Shown: in pieces, positions 9,545 to 18,581 of the stretch | Layout: each line of letters opens with the position of its first letter | Position numbering within the stretch: the first letter of the stretch is position 1 | DNA from: Arenibacter certesii DSM 19833 | GTDB lineage: Bacteria; Bacteroidota; Bacteroidia; Flavobacteriales; Flavobacteriaceae | Length of the DNA: 64,000 nucleotides | Direction of reading: 5' to 3' | NCBI RefSeq assembly: GCF_000429545.1 | Contig: NZ_AUCB01000021.1 | Location: 1 to 64,000 of the forward strand | Translations under genes and position numbers: made by a program | Notes under the pieces: model-generated | Told to the model about the DNA's origin: nothing | What the model saw: the letters and a program-made list of their open reading frames with translations, nothing else | Databases searched by the model: none

Positions 9545-9967
9545 ATGCAGCAAGCCGTTCCTATCCAAGGAGACACTTTTAATGACAACAGGGGGAAAAT
9601 GAAATTTTTCAATGCTTTTGACATGTCCCCCATTGTCCGTTTTTACGAGATAGCACCTTCTTCCATCGATATTATTAGAGCCTGGCAAGGCCATAATCTA
9701 GAAAAGAAATGGTTCTATTGCCATAGCGGCAGCTTTGTAATTAATATTGTAAGCATTGCAGACCATAGCGCTACCGATTTTAGTCCGGAAAGATATGAAC
9801 TAAGCGCAGATACTCCGTTAGTGTTAGAAGTACCTGAAGGAAATGCCACCGGATTTAAAGCCATTCTTCCCCATTCTAAGCTCATGGTTTTTTCAGATTT
9901 CACTTTGGAAGAATCGGCCAAGGATGATATCCGATTCCCATTAGAAACCTGGAACGCCAAATGGTAA
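9545..9967 (+). CDS. Small cupin, WxcM/FdtA-like sugar isomerase or epimerase homologue
   Basis: A 140-residue single-domain RmlC-like cupin. Recognisable parts are FNDNRGKMKFFNAFDMSP at the start, IIRAWQGHNLEKKWFYCHSG at 63-82, and PEGNATGFKAI near 100. Such small cupins are often annotated as sugar epimerases and occur between capE and capF homologues in Bacteroidetes loci. The gene begins at the base after the CapE stop codon, so coupled expression with it is likely. A role as helper 3-epimerase in UDP-L-FucNAc synthesis is my inference; CapF also carries a cupin domain, so the need for a second one is unclear. Confidence 0.7.
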   Translation: MQQAVPIQGDTFNDNRGKMKFFNAFDMSPIVRFYEIAPSSIDIIRAWQGHNLEKKWFYCHSGSFVINIVSIADHSATDFSPERYELSADTPLVLEVPEGNATGFKAILPHSKLMVFSDFTLEESAKDDIRFPLETWNAKW

Positions 9968-10099
9968 GGGGTAATATTTGATTAAATACATAAATACGTT
10001 AAGAAAACCTTAGATTGCACAATTAGCATAAGAGAAAACATATATATAATAGTTACACTCCAACACTAATTATATTCGTTTAAGGCAAAATCAGCATCA

Positions 10100-11233
10100 A
10101 TGAAAAAAATTGGAATAACCGGACAGGCCGGTTTTGTAGGAAACCATCTTTACAACACTTTAAATTTAGACGACACGGTAACCTTAGTGCCGTTTGAAAG
10201 ATCTTATTTCGGGAATAAGGCTATGCTGGAAGAATTTGTAGCACAGTGCGATACAATAGTCCACTTGGCCGCCATGAATCGACATGAAGACCCTAATGTA
10301 ATCTACAATACCAATATAGACTTGGTGCAACAATTGGTAAGCGCATGTACATCCAAAAAAGCCACTCCACATATATTATTTTCTTCCTCCTCTCAAGAAG
10401 AAAAAGACAATCTATATGGACAGTCCAAAAAAGAGGGCAAGCAAATTTTTATGGAATGGGCAGAAAATGAAGGCGGTAAATTCACCTCTCTCACTATTCC
10501 CAATGTTTTTGGTCCCTTTGGAAAACCTAATTACAATTCCGTAGTAGCCACCTTTTGCCATAAGGTTGCACACAATGAAACACCAACCATAATTAACGAT
10601 GGCGAGGTAGGTCTCATTTACATTAATGAACTGGTGCAGATCTTTATTAACGCAATGAATAATGTGGAAGAAGGAGTATCAATCAATAAAAACTCCACGG
10701 AAATAAAGATAGCGCCTACCAAAAACATTAAAGTATCCGAAATACTTGCCCTATTACAACGGTATAAAAAGGATTATATGGAAAATGGGGTTTTTCCCAG
10801 TCTGGAAGTCGAATTTGAAAAATCGCTTTTCAATACTTTTAGATGCTATGTTCCCACCAGTCATTACCCCGTTAAATACATTAAAAACACGGATAATAGA
10901 GGTAGCTTTGTAGAAATAGCACGTACCCAAACTAGCGGCCAGTTTTCATTTTCTACCACTGTCCCAGGGATTACTAGGGGGAACCATTTCCATACGCGAA
11001 AAGCGGAACGTTTTGCGGTGATCAGCGGCAAAGCATTGATACAATTGCGAAAGATAGGTACAGACGAGATCATCGATTATTATCTAGACGGCAATGAACC
11101 CGCGTATGTAGACATGCCTATTTGGTATACCCATAACATAAAAAATATTGGCGACACAGAGTTGATCACTTTATTTTGGATCAATGAGCCTTACGACCCG
11201 CAAGATGCGGACACCTACTTTGTAAATGTGTAA
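10100..11233 (+). CDS. capF: CapF/FnlB-like bifunctional reductase-epimerase
   Basis: A 377-residue two-domain protein. The N-terminal SDR domain has GQAGFVGNH at 8-16 and the downstream segment YGQSKKEGK holding the Y-x3-K pair. The C-terminal cupin, from about residue 270, has GNHFHTRKAERFAVISGKAL with the metal-binding histidines of CapF. In S. aureus CapF the cupin epimerises C3 of the CapE product and the SDR domain reduces C4 with NADPH, giving UDP-N-acetyl-L-talosamine-type sugar. Full length and intact. It is 132 bp after the small cupin and 20 bp before the 2-epimerase. Confidence 0.9.
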   Translation: MKKIGITGQAGFVGNHLYNTLNLDDTVTLVPFERSYFGNKAMLEEFVAQCDTIVHLAAMNRHEDPNVIYNTNIDLVQQLVSACTSKKATPHILFSSSSQEEKDNLYGQSKKEGKQIFMEWAENEGGKFTSLTIPNVFGPFGKPNYNSVVATFCHKVAHNETPTIINDGEVGLIYINELVQIFINAMNNVEEGVSINKNSTEIKIAPTKNIKVSEILALLQRYKKDYMENGVFPSLEVEFEKSLFNTFRCYVPTSHYPVKYIKNTDNRGSFVEIARTQTSGQFSFSTTVPGITRGNHFHTRKAERFAVISGKALIQLRKIGTDEIIDYYLDGNEPAYVDMPIWYTHNIKNIGDTELITLFWINEPYDPQDADTYFVNV

Positions 11234-11253
11234 TCAACAAAAAATATTCAACC

Positions 11254-12390
11254 TTGAAAAAATTAAAAGTACTGACCGTCGTGGGAACGCGACCAGAAAT
11301 TATAAGATTAGCTTGTGTGCTAAACGCCCTTGATGCTAATGAGGCCATAGATCACACCTTAGTGCATACGGGACAGAATTACGATTATGAATTGAATGAA
11401 ATATTCTTTGATGATCTAGGAATCAGGAAACCAGATCATTTTCTGAATGCGGCAGGCAAAAATGCCTCGGAGACCGTAGGGAATATTATTATAAAAATAG
11501 ACCCCCTTTTAGAGGAGATAGATCCAGATGCATTTTTAGTACTTGGAGACACCAATTCCTGCCTCTGCGCTATACCAGCAAAAAAACGAAAAATCCCTGT
11601 TTTTCATATGGAGGCCGGTAACCGTTGTTTTGATCAACGTGTACCCGAAGAAACCAATCGCAAAATAGTGGATCATATTGCGGATATCAACATGACCTAT
11701 AGTGATATTGCAAGAGAATATCTCTTACGTGAAGGATTATCCCCAGATAGAGTCATAAAGACAGGGAGCCCCATGTACGAGGTGTTGGGGAATTTTAAAG
11801 CAAAAATAGAAGCTTCTAATGTATTGGATAAACTGAAGCTGGAAAAGCAAAAGTTCTTCGTAGTTTCTGCACACCGTGAAGAAAACATAAGCAATCCCAA
11901 AAATTTTGAAGGACTGATAACTTCCTTAAATCTAATCGCCGAAAAATACGATTATCCTATTATAGTATCCACCCATCCCCGGACCAGGAATATGTTGGAT
12001 GAAAAGAAAATGGATACCCATAAGAATATCCAGTTTCTAAAACCCTTAGGGTTTTCGGATTACAATGCCTTGCAATACCATTCCTTTGCCGTATTGTCTG
12101 ACAGTGGTACCATCTCGGAAGAATCGTCCATATTAAATTTTAGGGCCCTTAATATTAGAGAAGCTCATGAACGACCAGAGGCTATGGAAGAAGCTTCGGT
12201 AATGATGGTAGGACTTAACCCAGAACGCATCTTACAGGCCCTAGCTGCCCTAGAAGTCCAGGATAGGAACCCAGAACGCAATTTTAGAGAAGTAGCAGAC
12301 TATTCCATGCCCAACGTTAGTGAAAAAGTAGTGCGAATTATAATTTCCTATGTAGATTACATTAACAGGGTAGTTTGGTCTAAATCATAA
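11254..12390 (+). CDS. capG: UDP-N-acetyl sugar 2-epimerase, CapG/FnlC (WecB family)
   Basis: A 378-residue non-hydrolysing 2-epimerase. It has VVGTRPEIIRLACVL at the start, HTGQNYDYELNEIFFDD, and HMEAGNRCFDQRVPEETNRK, a variant typical of FnlC/CapG rather than WecB (which has GLRT). It should convert the CapF product to UDP-L-FucNAc, the last step of the pathway. The reading frame starts with TTG at 11254, where MKKLKVLTVVGTRPE lines up with homologues; no ATG is available at that point. WbuB-like transferase follows after 4 bp. Confidence 0.9.
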   Translation: MKKLKVLTVVGTRPEIIRLACVLNALDANEAIDHTLVHTGQNYDYELNEIFFDDLGIRKPDHFLNAAGKNASETVGNIIIKIDPLLEEIDPDAFLVLGDTNSCLCAIPAKKRKIPVFHMEAGNRCFDQRVPEETNRKIVDHIADINMTYSDIAREYLLREGLSPDRVIKTGSPMYEVLGNFKAKIEASNVLDKLKLEKQKFFVVSAHREENISNPKNFEGLITSLNLIAEKYDYPIIVSTHPRTRNMLDEKKMDTHKNIQFLKPLGFSDYNALQYHSFAVLSDSGTISEESSILNFRALNIREAHERPEAMEEASVMMVGLNPERILQALAALEVQDRNPERNFREVADYSMPNVSEKVVRIIISYVDYINRVVWSKS

Positions 12391-12394
12391 GTTT

Positions 12395-13594
12395 ATGAGA
12401 ATAATTTATTTAGGATTAGCTGTTCCAAATATGGACCATTATCACAATATGTTTACCGAACTGGTAGCAGAATTTCGGGATAATGGGCATGATATCATGG
12501 TGGTAGCACCATCCTATGCCCCCAATATAGAGGGCTTACAAATAGAGGATGGAGTTCCTGTTTTAAGGGTGCCTACCATGAAGATGTTCAGGGTTGGAAA
12601 AATACAGAAAGGATTGGCAACCCTACTACTCCCCTACCAATATAAACGAGCACTTAAAAAAGCCAAAATTGACTTGAATTTCGATTTGGTAATGATGCCC
12701 ACTCCTCCAATTACACTGGTTACTGTAGCCAGTTGGATAAAGCGGAAATATGGGGCAAAAATGTATTTGGTACTTCGTGATATTTTCCCCCAAAATGCAG
12801 TAGACCTTCAAATGATGAGCGCTAAAAGCCCGGTCTATTCCTATTTTAGGAAGAAAGAAAAAGAGATGTACCAAACTTCAGATTACATAGGGTGCATGTC
12901 TCCTGGAAATATAGCGTATGTAAAAACCCATAACCCCGAACAGGACGCTAGTAAATTACACCTATTGCCTAACTGGAGTCCGTTACATCCAAATTTAGAA
13001 CAGACCGAGATTAATAATATTAAGGAGCAATATGGTCTCTCTGATAAGTTTATCGTTATGTTCGGAGGGAATATTGGCAAACCCCAAAAAATGGAAAATA
13101 TAGTGGCACTTGCTAAATCTTGTGCTGCAATTAAGGATATCTTCTTTTTCATTATTGGGGGAGGGAATGAAAAGCAACACTTACAACAACTGATCCTTGA
13201 AGAAAAACTAGACAATGTTGAGGTAAAAGATTACCTGACCAGGGAGGAATATTTTAAAGTTTTACAAATTGCAGATGTCGGTCTAATATCGTTGAGCGAA
13301 GATTTTACCATACCTAATATACCTTCTAAATCTCTGGTCTATTTTAATGCTAAAGTGCCTATTTTGGCCTCCATAGACGTTAATACCGATTTTGGTCCAC
13401 ATATAGAAGAGATAGGGGCTGGCCTTTGGGCAGAAGCAGGTAAAACAGAAGTGTTGAAAGAAAAATTAATGCAGTTGTACCATAACCCCGAAAAAAGAAG
13501 AGAAATGGGGGAAAATGGGTATAACCACTTTAAAAGCTCCCTCTTGGTTTCTATGGCCTATAAGAATATAATGTCCCAAGTAAATGTGAAGTAG
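12395..13594 (+). CDS. wbuB: Glycosyltransferase, WbuB-like (L-FucNAc transferase candidate)
   Basis: A 399-residue GT4 enzyme. It starts MRIIYLGLAVPNMDHYHNMF, carries VLRDIFPQNAVDLQMM near residue 128, a feature of WbuB and related transferases, then FVMFGGNIGKPQKMEN and NIPSKSLVYFNAKVPILAS in the donor domain. In E. coli O26 the wbuB gene sits next to fnlABC and its product is assigned to L-FucNAc transfer. The same order here (fnlA, cupin, fnlB, fnlC, wbuB) supports the same donor. It would add L-FucNAc to the lipid-linked first sugar. Confidence 0.83.
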   Translation: MRIIYLGLAVPNMDHYHNMFTELVAEFRDNGHDIMVVAPSYAPNIEGLQIEDGVPVLRVPTMKMFRVGKIQKGLATLLLPYQYKRALKKAKIDLNFDLVMMPTPPITLVTVASWIKRKYGAKMYLVLRDIFPQNAVDLQMMSAKSPVYSYFRKKEKEMYQTSDYIGCMSPGNIAYVKTHNPEQDASKLHLLPNWSPLHPNLEQTEINNIKEQYGLSDKFIVMFGGNIGKPQKMENIVALAKSCAAIKDIFFFIIGGGNEKQHLQQLILEEKLDNVEVKDYLTREEYFKVLQIADVGLISLSEDFTIPNIPSKSLVYFNAKVPILASIDVNTDFGPHIEEIGAGLWAEAGKTEVLKEKLMQLYHNPEKRREMGENGYNHFKSSLLVSMAYKNIMSQVNVK

Positions 13595-13720
13595 TTGAAG
13601 TGTAGTTAATTGTTAAATATCGATAAACTACCGTTAATCAATAAATTTGATAGGTTCATCCTTGATATTAAATATTGCCAAAATTAAATACTTACTTTGG
13701 TTATCATATAGACCGCTAAT

Positions 13721-14332
13721 ATGTACCAACATTTTTTTAAACGAGTACTCGACCTAGTGATAGCTTTAGTTATGCTATTACTATTAAGTCCAATTTTTAT
13801 CTTACTAATTATCCTGTTATATATTTTTAATCAGGGCGAAGTTTTCTTTTTCCAAAAACGGCCCGGAAAAAATGAACGTATCTTCAGTATAATTAAGTTT
13901 AAGACCATGACCGATGAAAAGGATGCACAAGGAAATCTTCTACCCGATGCAGATAGATTAACCACGGTGGGTAAAATAGTGAGAAAGACTTCCATGGACG
14001 AGATACCCCAGTTGATCAATATTCTTAAAGGAGATATGAGTCTTATTGGTCCCCGCCCCTTATTAACCCAATATTTATCAGTTTATACGGAAAAAGAAAA
14101 ACTTAGACATTCCGTCTTACCAGGAATTACAGGCCTTTCGCAAGTGTCTGGTAGAAATAATCTAGGTTGGGACGAACGGCTGAGCATGGATGTGGAATAT
14201 GTAGAAAATATTTCTTTTTTACTTGATGCCAAGATATTTTTAAAAACTATAAAAAACGTACTTATATCCAAAGATATTGCAGTAGATGCTACTATAATGC
14301 CAAATTTAAATGATCACAGAAGAGAAGCTTAA
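13721..14332 (+). CDS. Small phosphoglycosyl transferase (PglC/WcaJ catalytic domain)
   Basis: A 203-residue monotopic initiating transferase. One hydrophobic helix lies at about residues 10-35, followed by KRPGKNERIFSIIKFKTM, RKTSMDEIPQLINILKGDMS and LIGPRPLL, the signature of the bacterial sugar transferase family. It moves a sugar-1-phosphate from a UDP-sugar to undecaprenyl phosphate, starting the repeat unit. The N-terminal membrane domain of WcaJ is absent, as in PglC. A 126-bp gap precedes it and its end overlaps the formyltransferase gene by 23 bp. The first sugar cannot be named; no other nucleotide-sugar pathway than UDP-L-FucNAc is visible. Confidence 0.88.
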   Translation: MYQHFFKRVLDLVIALVMLLLLSPIFILLIILLYIFNQGEVFFFQKRPGKNERIFSIIKFKTMTDEKDAQGNLLPDADRLTTVGKIVRKTSMDEIPQLINILKGDMSLIGPRPLLTQYLSVYTEKEKLRHSVLPGITGLSQVSGRNNLGWDERLSMDVEYVENISFLLDAKIFLKTIKNVLISKDIAVDATIMPNLNDHRREA

Positions 14333-14939
14333 TTGGGCTATCTTGGTTTCTAGATGGGGCCGTAACGCAAAAGATGTTATTACCGCATATACACAGGGAG
14401 AATTGGATCGTTCCAGAATTAGTCTACTTATATACGAAGTAGAACCTTGTGGTGCTGCAAAAGTTGCAAGAAAAGCAGGTATAGAAACCCTACGATTACA
14501 AAGAAACCATTTTGAAAGCCAAGAGACCTATCAGAAAGAAATTTTAAAAATTTTAAAGCAAAGGGAAATTAACTATGTATTATTACTGAGTTTCAAGCAT
14601 ATTATTAAACAAGATTTATTGAAGGCTTTTACCAACAGAATAATTAATATTCATCCTTCCCTCTTTCCAAGTTTTTTAAGAACACATACGGCAATCCAGG
14701 AAGCTTTGGAGTATGGAGTAAAGGTTTCTGGACTTACAACCCATATTATTGATGAGGAAATAGATAAGGGAACAATTTTATGCCAAGAGGTAATTAAGTT
14801 TAAAAAAAACGAAACGTTTGAAACGGTATATCCAAAATTTGGAAAAAAAGGAAAAAAGATTGTCCTAAAGACAATCTCATTGATAGAAAAAAAACACTTT
14901 AAGAACAAAAAGTCCAAAAATCAAATATTACAATATTGA
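14310..14939 (+). CDS. Formyltransferase-fold protein, probable sugar N-formyltransferase
   Basis: A 209-residue protein of the PurN/Fmt formyltransferase superfamily. AILVSRWGRNAKDVITA at 10-26 matches the PurN start, and the catalytic triad is complete: N113 and H115 in NIHPSLFPSF, and D152 in HIIDEEIDKG, with H145 seven residues before it as in PurN. It would transfer a formyl group from N10-formyltetrahydrofolate. Its gene overlaps the initiating transferase by 23 bp and the next glycosyltransferase by 4 bp, so a role in formylating an amino sugar of the polymer is more likely than purine synthesis. No aminotransferase is visible in the window, so the amino-sugar acceptor is unexplained. 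Confidence 0.72.
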   Translation: MITEEKLNWAILVSRWGRNAKDVITAYTQGELDRSRISLLIYEVEPCGAAKVARKAGIETLRLQRNHFESQETYQKEILKILKQREINYVLLLSFKHIIKQDLLKAFTNRIINIHPSLFPSFLRTHTAIQEALEYGVKVSGLTTHIIDEEIDKGTILCQEVIKFKKNETFETVYPKFGKKGKKIVLKTISLIEKKHFKNKKSKNQILQY

Positions 14940-16060
14940 AAGTCCTATTCTTATTAAGCAGAATTGAAAAAAGTGGCGTAACACTTCATACCTTAGACCT
15001 TGCCCAGGGGCTTGTTGATCTAGGGCACGAGCTTGTTCTTATTACTGGTGGCATAACGGACAGAAACAATGAGTACTTAGTTAAAATTGAAAATGATTTT
15101 AAGAACCTAGGCACGGAAGTTAGAACATTTAAAACGCCATCGGGAAATATCCTTAATAAAATAGGTATTTCAACTGCTGCTATTTACCAAATCCTTAAGT
15201 GGATAAAAGAGCTTAAACCAGATGTAATCCATTCACAATCCCCTAATATGTCTTTTTTACCATGGATATTAGGCAAGCCATTTGTATCTACGATCCATAA
15301 TGTGAATGTGCAATTGGAGAAAAGTTTTAAATATAAAAATCCCACTCAATTAATCGCTATAAGTAGAGAGTCCAAAGAATATGGCATAGAAAAATTAGGG
15401 GCAAAGCCAGACAGTGTTTCAGTAATATGCCATGGTATTTCCAAAAGATATGCCGAAACATCTCCTGAAAAAGAGCTAACACTGTTAAAACAAAAGTATA
15501 ATCTGCCAAAAGAAAAAGTAATTATTGGCTATGTAGGTAGAATTACTGAGGACAAAGGATTGGATGTCCTCATTACTGCCTTGGAGAAACATCTTCCAAC
15601 AACCACTACAGACAACATACATATCGTTTTTCTAGGTGATTATTGGTTAGAACCCGATGAAATTTGGCTACAAAATATAGTTGAAAAATCCGCACTAAAG
15701 AACCAAATAAGTATTGTACCTTTTCAGGATCCAAAACCGTTCTATGAAGTGTTCGATATTTTTGTACTTCCTTCCAAATATGAGGCTTTTGGCCTTGTAT
15801 CCATAGAAGCAATGATGAGTAAGTGCTGCACCGTTAGGACTGACACTAATGGAGCTTTAGACCAAATTGATCATGATAAAGAGGGTTATATATTCCAAAA
15901 CGGTAATGCCAAAGCATTGGCAGCTATTCTGCAGCCATTAATTGAAAACAAGGAACTTAGGGATTCCATTGCAGAAAATGGAAAAATAAAAGCATTGAAA
16001 AATTTCACTATAGAGGCCATGTCCAAAAAGACATTGGCTATTTATAATAAACTCACTTAA
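14936..16060 (+). CDS. Glycosyltransferase, GT4 family
   Basis: A 374-residue GT-B enzyme. The acceptor domain starts KVLFLLSRIEKSGVTLHTL with LAQGLVDLGHELVLITGG, and the donor domain has VIIGYVGRITEDKGLDVLI and the E-x7-E region LPSKYEAFGLVSIEAMMSK. The start is TTG at 14936, overlapping the formyltransferase stop in TTGA; no ATG lies nearby. It probably adds a sugar to the growing lipid-linked unit. Donor unknown. Confidence 0.87.
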   Translation: MKVLFLLSRIEKSGVTLHTLDLAQGLVDLGHELVLITGGITDRNNEYLVKIENDFKNLGTEVRTFKTPSGNILNKIGISTAAIYQILKWIKELKPDVIHSQSPNMSFLPWILGKPFVSTIHNVNVQLEKSFKYKNPTQLIAISRESKEYGIEKLGAKPDSVSVICHGISKRYAETSPEKELTLLKQKYNLPKEKVIIGYVGRITEDKGLDVLITALEKHLPTTTTDNIHIVFLGDYWLEPDEIWLQNIVEKSALKNQISIVPFQDPKPFYEVFDIFVLPSKYEAFGLVSIEAMMSKCCTVRTDTNGALDQIDHDKEGYIFQNGNAKALAAILQPLIENKELRDSIAENGKIKALKNFTIEAMSKKTLAIYNKLT

Positions 16061-16073
16061 CATCTTTAGCGCC

Positions 16074-17090
16074 ATGTTAGATATAATAACAGAGAAGAAA
16101 GATTGGGAGAATGCTCTGGGGCAGTTAGGGGACTATGATTTCTATCATACGTATGATTATCATCACCTATCTAAAAATGATACAGAGGATCCTGTACTAT
16201 TATTATACACCAATAATCATTTAACAGTAGCGCTCCCACTATTGGTCCGCCCTATTCTTAACACCCCCTATTTAGATGCCACATCGGTCTATGGCTATGC
16301 AGGACCATTATGCAATAACACCTCGGAATATAACGATTTTAAGGAGTTTCAAAATTGCCTTATGGCGTATTTTAAGAAGAGAAATATCATTTCTGTCTTT
16401 TCACGTCTTAATCCATATATTTCCAATCAGAATAACATCTTATCAGGTATGGGCAATGTAAATCCTAGTGGCAAGGTGGTTAATATAGACCTAACCCAAA
16501 CTTTAGATGATCAACGTTCTGCATATCGTAGGGATACCAGAAGTAGAATTAATAAGGCAAGAAGATTATGTTCTGTTAGAAAAGCTGAAAATGCGGAGGA
16601 CATTAGAAGCTTTATTGATATTTATATAGAAACTATGAAAAAATTAGAGGCAGATTCATCTTATTTCTTTGATGAGGATTACTTCTTTAATTTTTTAAAA
16701 TGTAAGGATTTTGAAACGGAGATACTTTTGGCAATCCATAATGAAAGTAAAGAAGTGGTTGCCGGTTCCATGTTTGTAAAAACAAATAACATAATTCAAT
16801 ATCACCTTTCAGGAACCAATCCAGATTATATGAATATTACGCCCTCTCGATTGCTGCTAGATGAAATGCGCATAAGTGGTACTCAAGAGAAATTCACCTA
16901 CTTTAATCTTGGTGGTGGTTATCAAAGTAAGGAAGATGCCTTATTTAATTTTAAATCATCCTTTTCCAAAGACATACGATTATTTAACGTGTGGAAATTT
17001 ATAGTAGATGAAAACGTCTATAACGAACTAAAACAAGATGCCGCTATAACGGAAACCGATTTTTTCCCGGCGTACCGGGCCATTATTTAA
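16074..17090 (+). CDS. FemAB/GNAT-like acyltransferase
   Basis: A 338-residue protein with the fold of FemX/FemAB peptidoglycan aminoacyltransferases, which are built from two GNAT domains. Supporting parts are FYHTYDYHHLSKN near residue 24, the basic RDTRSRINKARR near 157, and the C-terminal FNLGGGYQSKEDALFNFKSSF, a strong marker of the family. In polysaccharide loci such proteins probably acylate or aminoacylate a sugar amine. It sits 13 bp after a glycosyltransferase. A broken paralogue lies at 17999. True FemAB function on lipid II is less likely given the location. Confidence 0.72.
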   Translation: MLDIITEKKDWENALGQLGDYDFYHTYDYHHLSKNDTEDPVLLLYTNNHLTVALPLLVRPILNTPYLDATSVYGYAGPLCNNTSEYNDFKEFQNCLMAYFKKRNIISVFSRLNPYISNQNNILSGMGNVNPSGKVVNIDLTQTLDDQRSAYRRDTRSRINKARRLCSVRKAENAEDIRSFIDIYIETMKKLEADSSYFFDEDYFFNFLKCKDFETEILLAIHNESKEVVAGSMFVKTNNIIQYHLSGTNPDYMNITPSRLLLDEMRISGTQEKFTYFNLGGGYQSKEDALFNFKSSFSKDIRLFNVWKFIVDENVYNELKQDAAITETDFFPAYRAII

Positions 17091-17110
17091 TAATTTATAA
17101 AAATACCCAA

Positions 17111-17941
17111 ATGATTATTTTTATTGTACCCATAAAAAGTGCCCAAATATCCTCCAATTGGGAAGTGTTTTCAATTTTGGTAGAAAGGACCATGAGATCT
17201 ATTTGCCAGCAGACAAGTAGTAATTTTAAGGTGGTAGCGGTTTGCCACGAAATACCGAAACTTAATTTTCAACATCCGGCTTTAGAATTTATACAGGTAG
17301 ATTTTGACCCTCCTACTGCAAAAAATATTGAAAAATTGCAATCAGATGATCCATTAAACTATAGGAATGCCGCCAAAGAAGCTGATAAAGCTAAAAAGAT
17401 AATGCAGGGCGTAGCTTACTCTAAAAAATATAACGCCTCCCATTACATGGTTGTAGATGCCGATGATTGCATTAGTAAGCATATTGCAAAGTTGGCAGAA
17501 GAAGATACCAACAATGTTCCTGGTTGGTTCATTAAACAAGGTTACATCTACAATGAGGGTAGCAATTTGATCTTTCTTAATAAGAATACTTTTAATGTTT
17601 TATGTGGGACCTGTATCGTTGTAAGATCGGAATATATAAATCAATTGTTACAGGAAAAACCATACCCACTTTACAATCATGACTTCACTACCTTGGGTAC
17701 TGGTGAAAAGTTGCAGCCTCTACCCTTTCCTGGAGCTATTTATAGCATTGGAAATACCGAAAATTATTGTAGCACCCCGGAGGCAGTAAAGAAAATGAAT
17801 TCCTATAACTTTCTAACTAAGGATTTCTATGAAAATATTATTAGAAAGTTAATGAAATACAGAGTTAAGCTTGTTACCGACGGTTTTAGAAAAGAATTTG
17901 GATTGACCAAACTGGATTTCAGCTCAGTTTTTACCAAGTAA
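17111..17941 (+). CDS. Glycosyltransferase family A protein (GT2-like)
   Basis: A 276-residue protein with a GT-A type start, MIIFIVPIKSAQISSNWEVF, and VERTMRSICQQTSSNFKVVAVCHE, the first beta-alpha unit of GT2 enzymes. SHYMVVDADDCISKHIAK near 115 holds the D-x-D type metal site (DADD). It may be the last transferase of the locus. It lies between the intact FemAB-like gene and its broken paralogue, 20 bp after the former and 57 bp before the latter. Donor unknown. Confidence 0.75.
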   Translation: MIIFIVPIKSAQISSNWEVFSILVERTMRSICQQTSSNFKVVAVCHEIPKLNFQHPALEFIQVDFDPPTAKNIEKLQSDDPLNYRNAAKEADKAKKIMQGVAYSKKYNASHYMVVDADDCISKHIAKLAEEDTNNVPGWFIKQGYIYNEGSNLIFLNKNTFNVLCGTCIVVRSEYINQLLQEKPYPLYNHDFTTLGTGEKLQPLPFPGAIYSIGNTENYCSTPEAVKKMNSYNFLTKDFYENIIRKLMKYRVKLVTDGFRKEFGLTKLDFSSVFTK

Positions 17942-17998
17942 TTTCAATATTAAACTATATGAAATTCGGTTTACTGATTTTTCAAAAACCATAGGTGA

Positions 17999-18259
17999 AT
18001 GTTCACTGTAATTGATAATAAGGACCAATGGAATGCGATATTAAAAGAAGTGGACACCTATAATCTGTATCACACGTACGAATATCATCAAATAACGAAA
18101 AGCAGTGAGGAAGCGCCCGTTATGATATGTTTTTCCGAAAACAATAGACCAATAGCTATCCCCTTATTACTTAGACGTATTCCCTATTCCAATTACAAGG
18201 ATTGCACCTCTATATATGGATATGCCGGCCTTTGGGTTATCCTGAATGGATTAGCATAA
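17999..18259 (+). pseudogene. Truncated FemAB-like paralogue
   Basis: An 86-codon frame whose first 77 residues align end to end with the N-terminus of the protein at 16074: both have NLYHTYEYH/DFYHTYDYH at the same place, a run of P-L-L residues, and SIYGYAG/SVYGYAG. After YGYAG the match stops at once and the frame ends with LWVILNGLA. Full-length family members have about 340 residues, so about three quarters of the protein is missing. Nothing downstream to 18581 resembles the lost part. It looks like a gene copy cut by a deletion or recombination at the right border of the locus. Confidence 0.8.
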
Positions 18260-18581
18260 CACAGTATTTCTGAGAAAAATAACTTTGCCATGTGGTAATG
18301 TCGCAAAAACTATATTCCTCTTAAAATCGCGCTTATACCCAAGGGAAAACGACTACAAAAGAATAATATGTCTCATAAAGATTATTAGCTGATTTCTAGT
18401 TTCCAGCTATTTTATAACGTGACTAATTTTTGGATTTGCTTACAGATAAAATAGTTTTACGATAGACAGGATATGGGTATAAATAGCCAGTAGGGTTATC
18501 TCTAGAGGAAAGGTATAGGCCGTAAAAAACAAAACCCCCATCAATTACATGATGGGGGTTTGTTATTATCGCGATGTGATA
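18260..18581. other. Gap between polysaccharide locus and dnaK
   Basis: No gene is seen. It holds the sequence that replaced the lost part of the FemAB-like gene and, at its right end, the dnaK terminator. The rest has no recognisable repeat. Confidence 0.6.
18522..18561 (-). terminator. Rho-independent terminator of dnaK
   Basis: A perfect 12-bp stem, AAACCCCCATCA with TGATGGGGGTTT, around a 6-nt loop. On the minus strand it is followed by TTTTGTTTTTT. It lies 20 bp past the dnaK stop codon. Confidence 0.9.
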
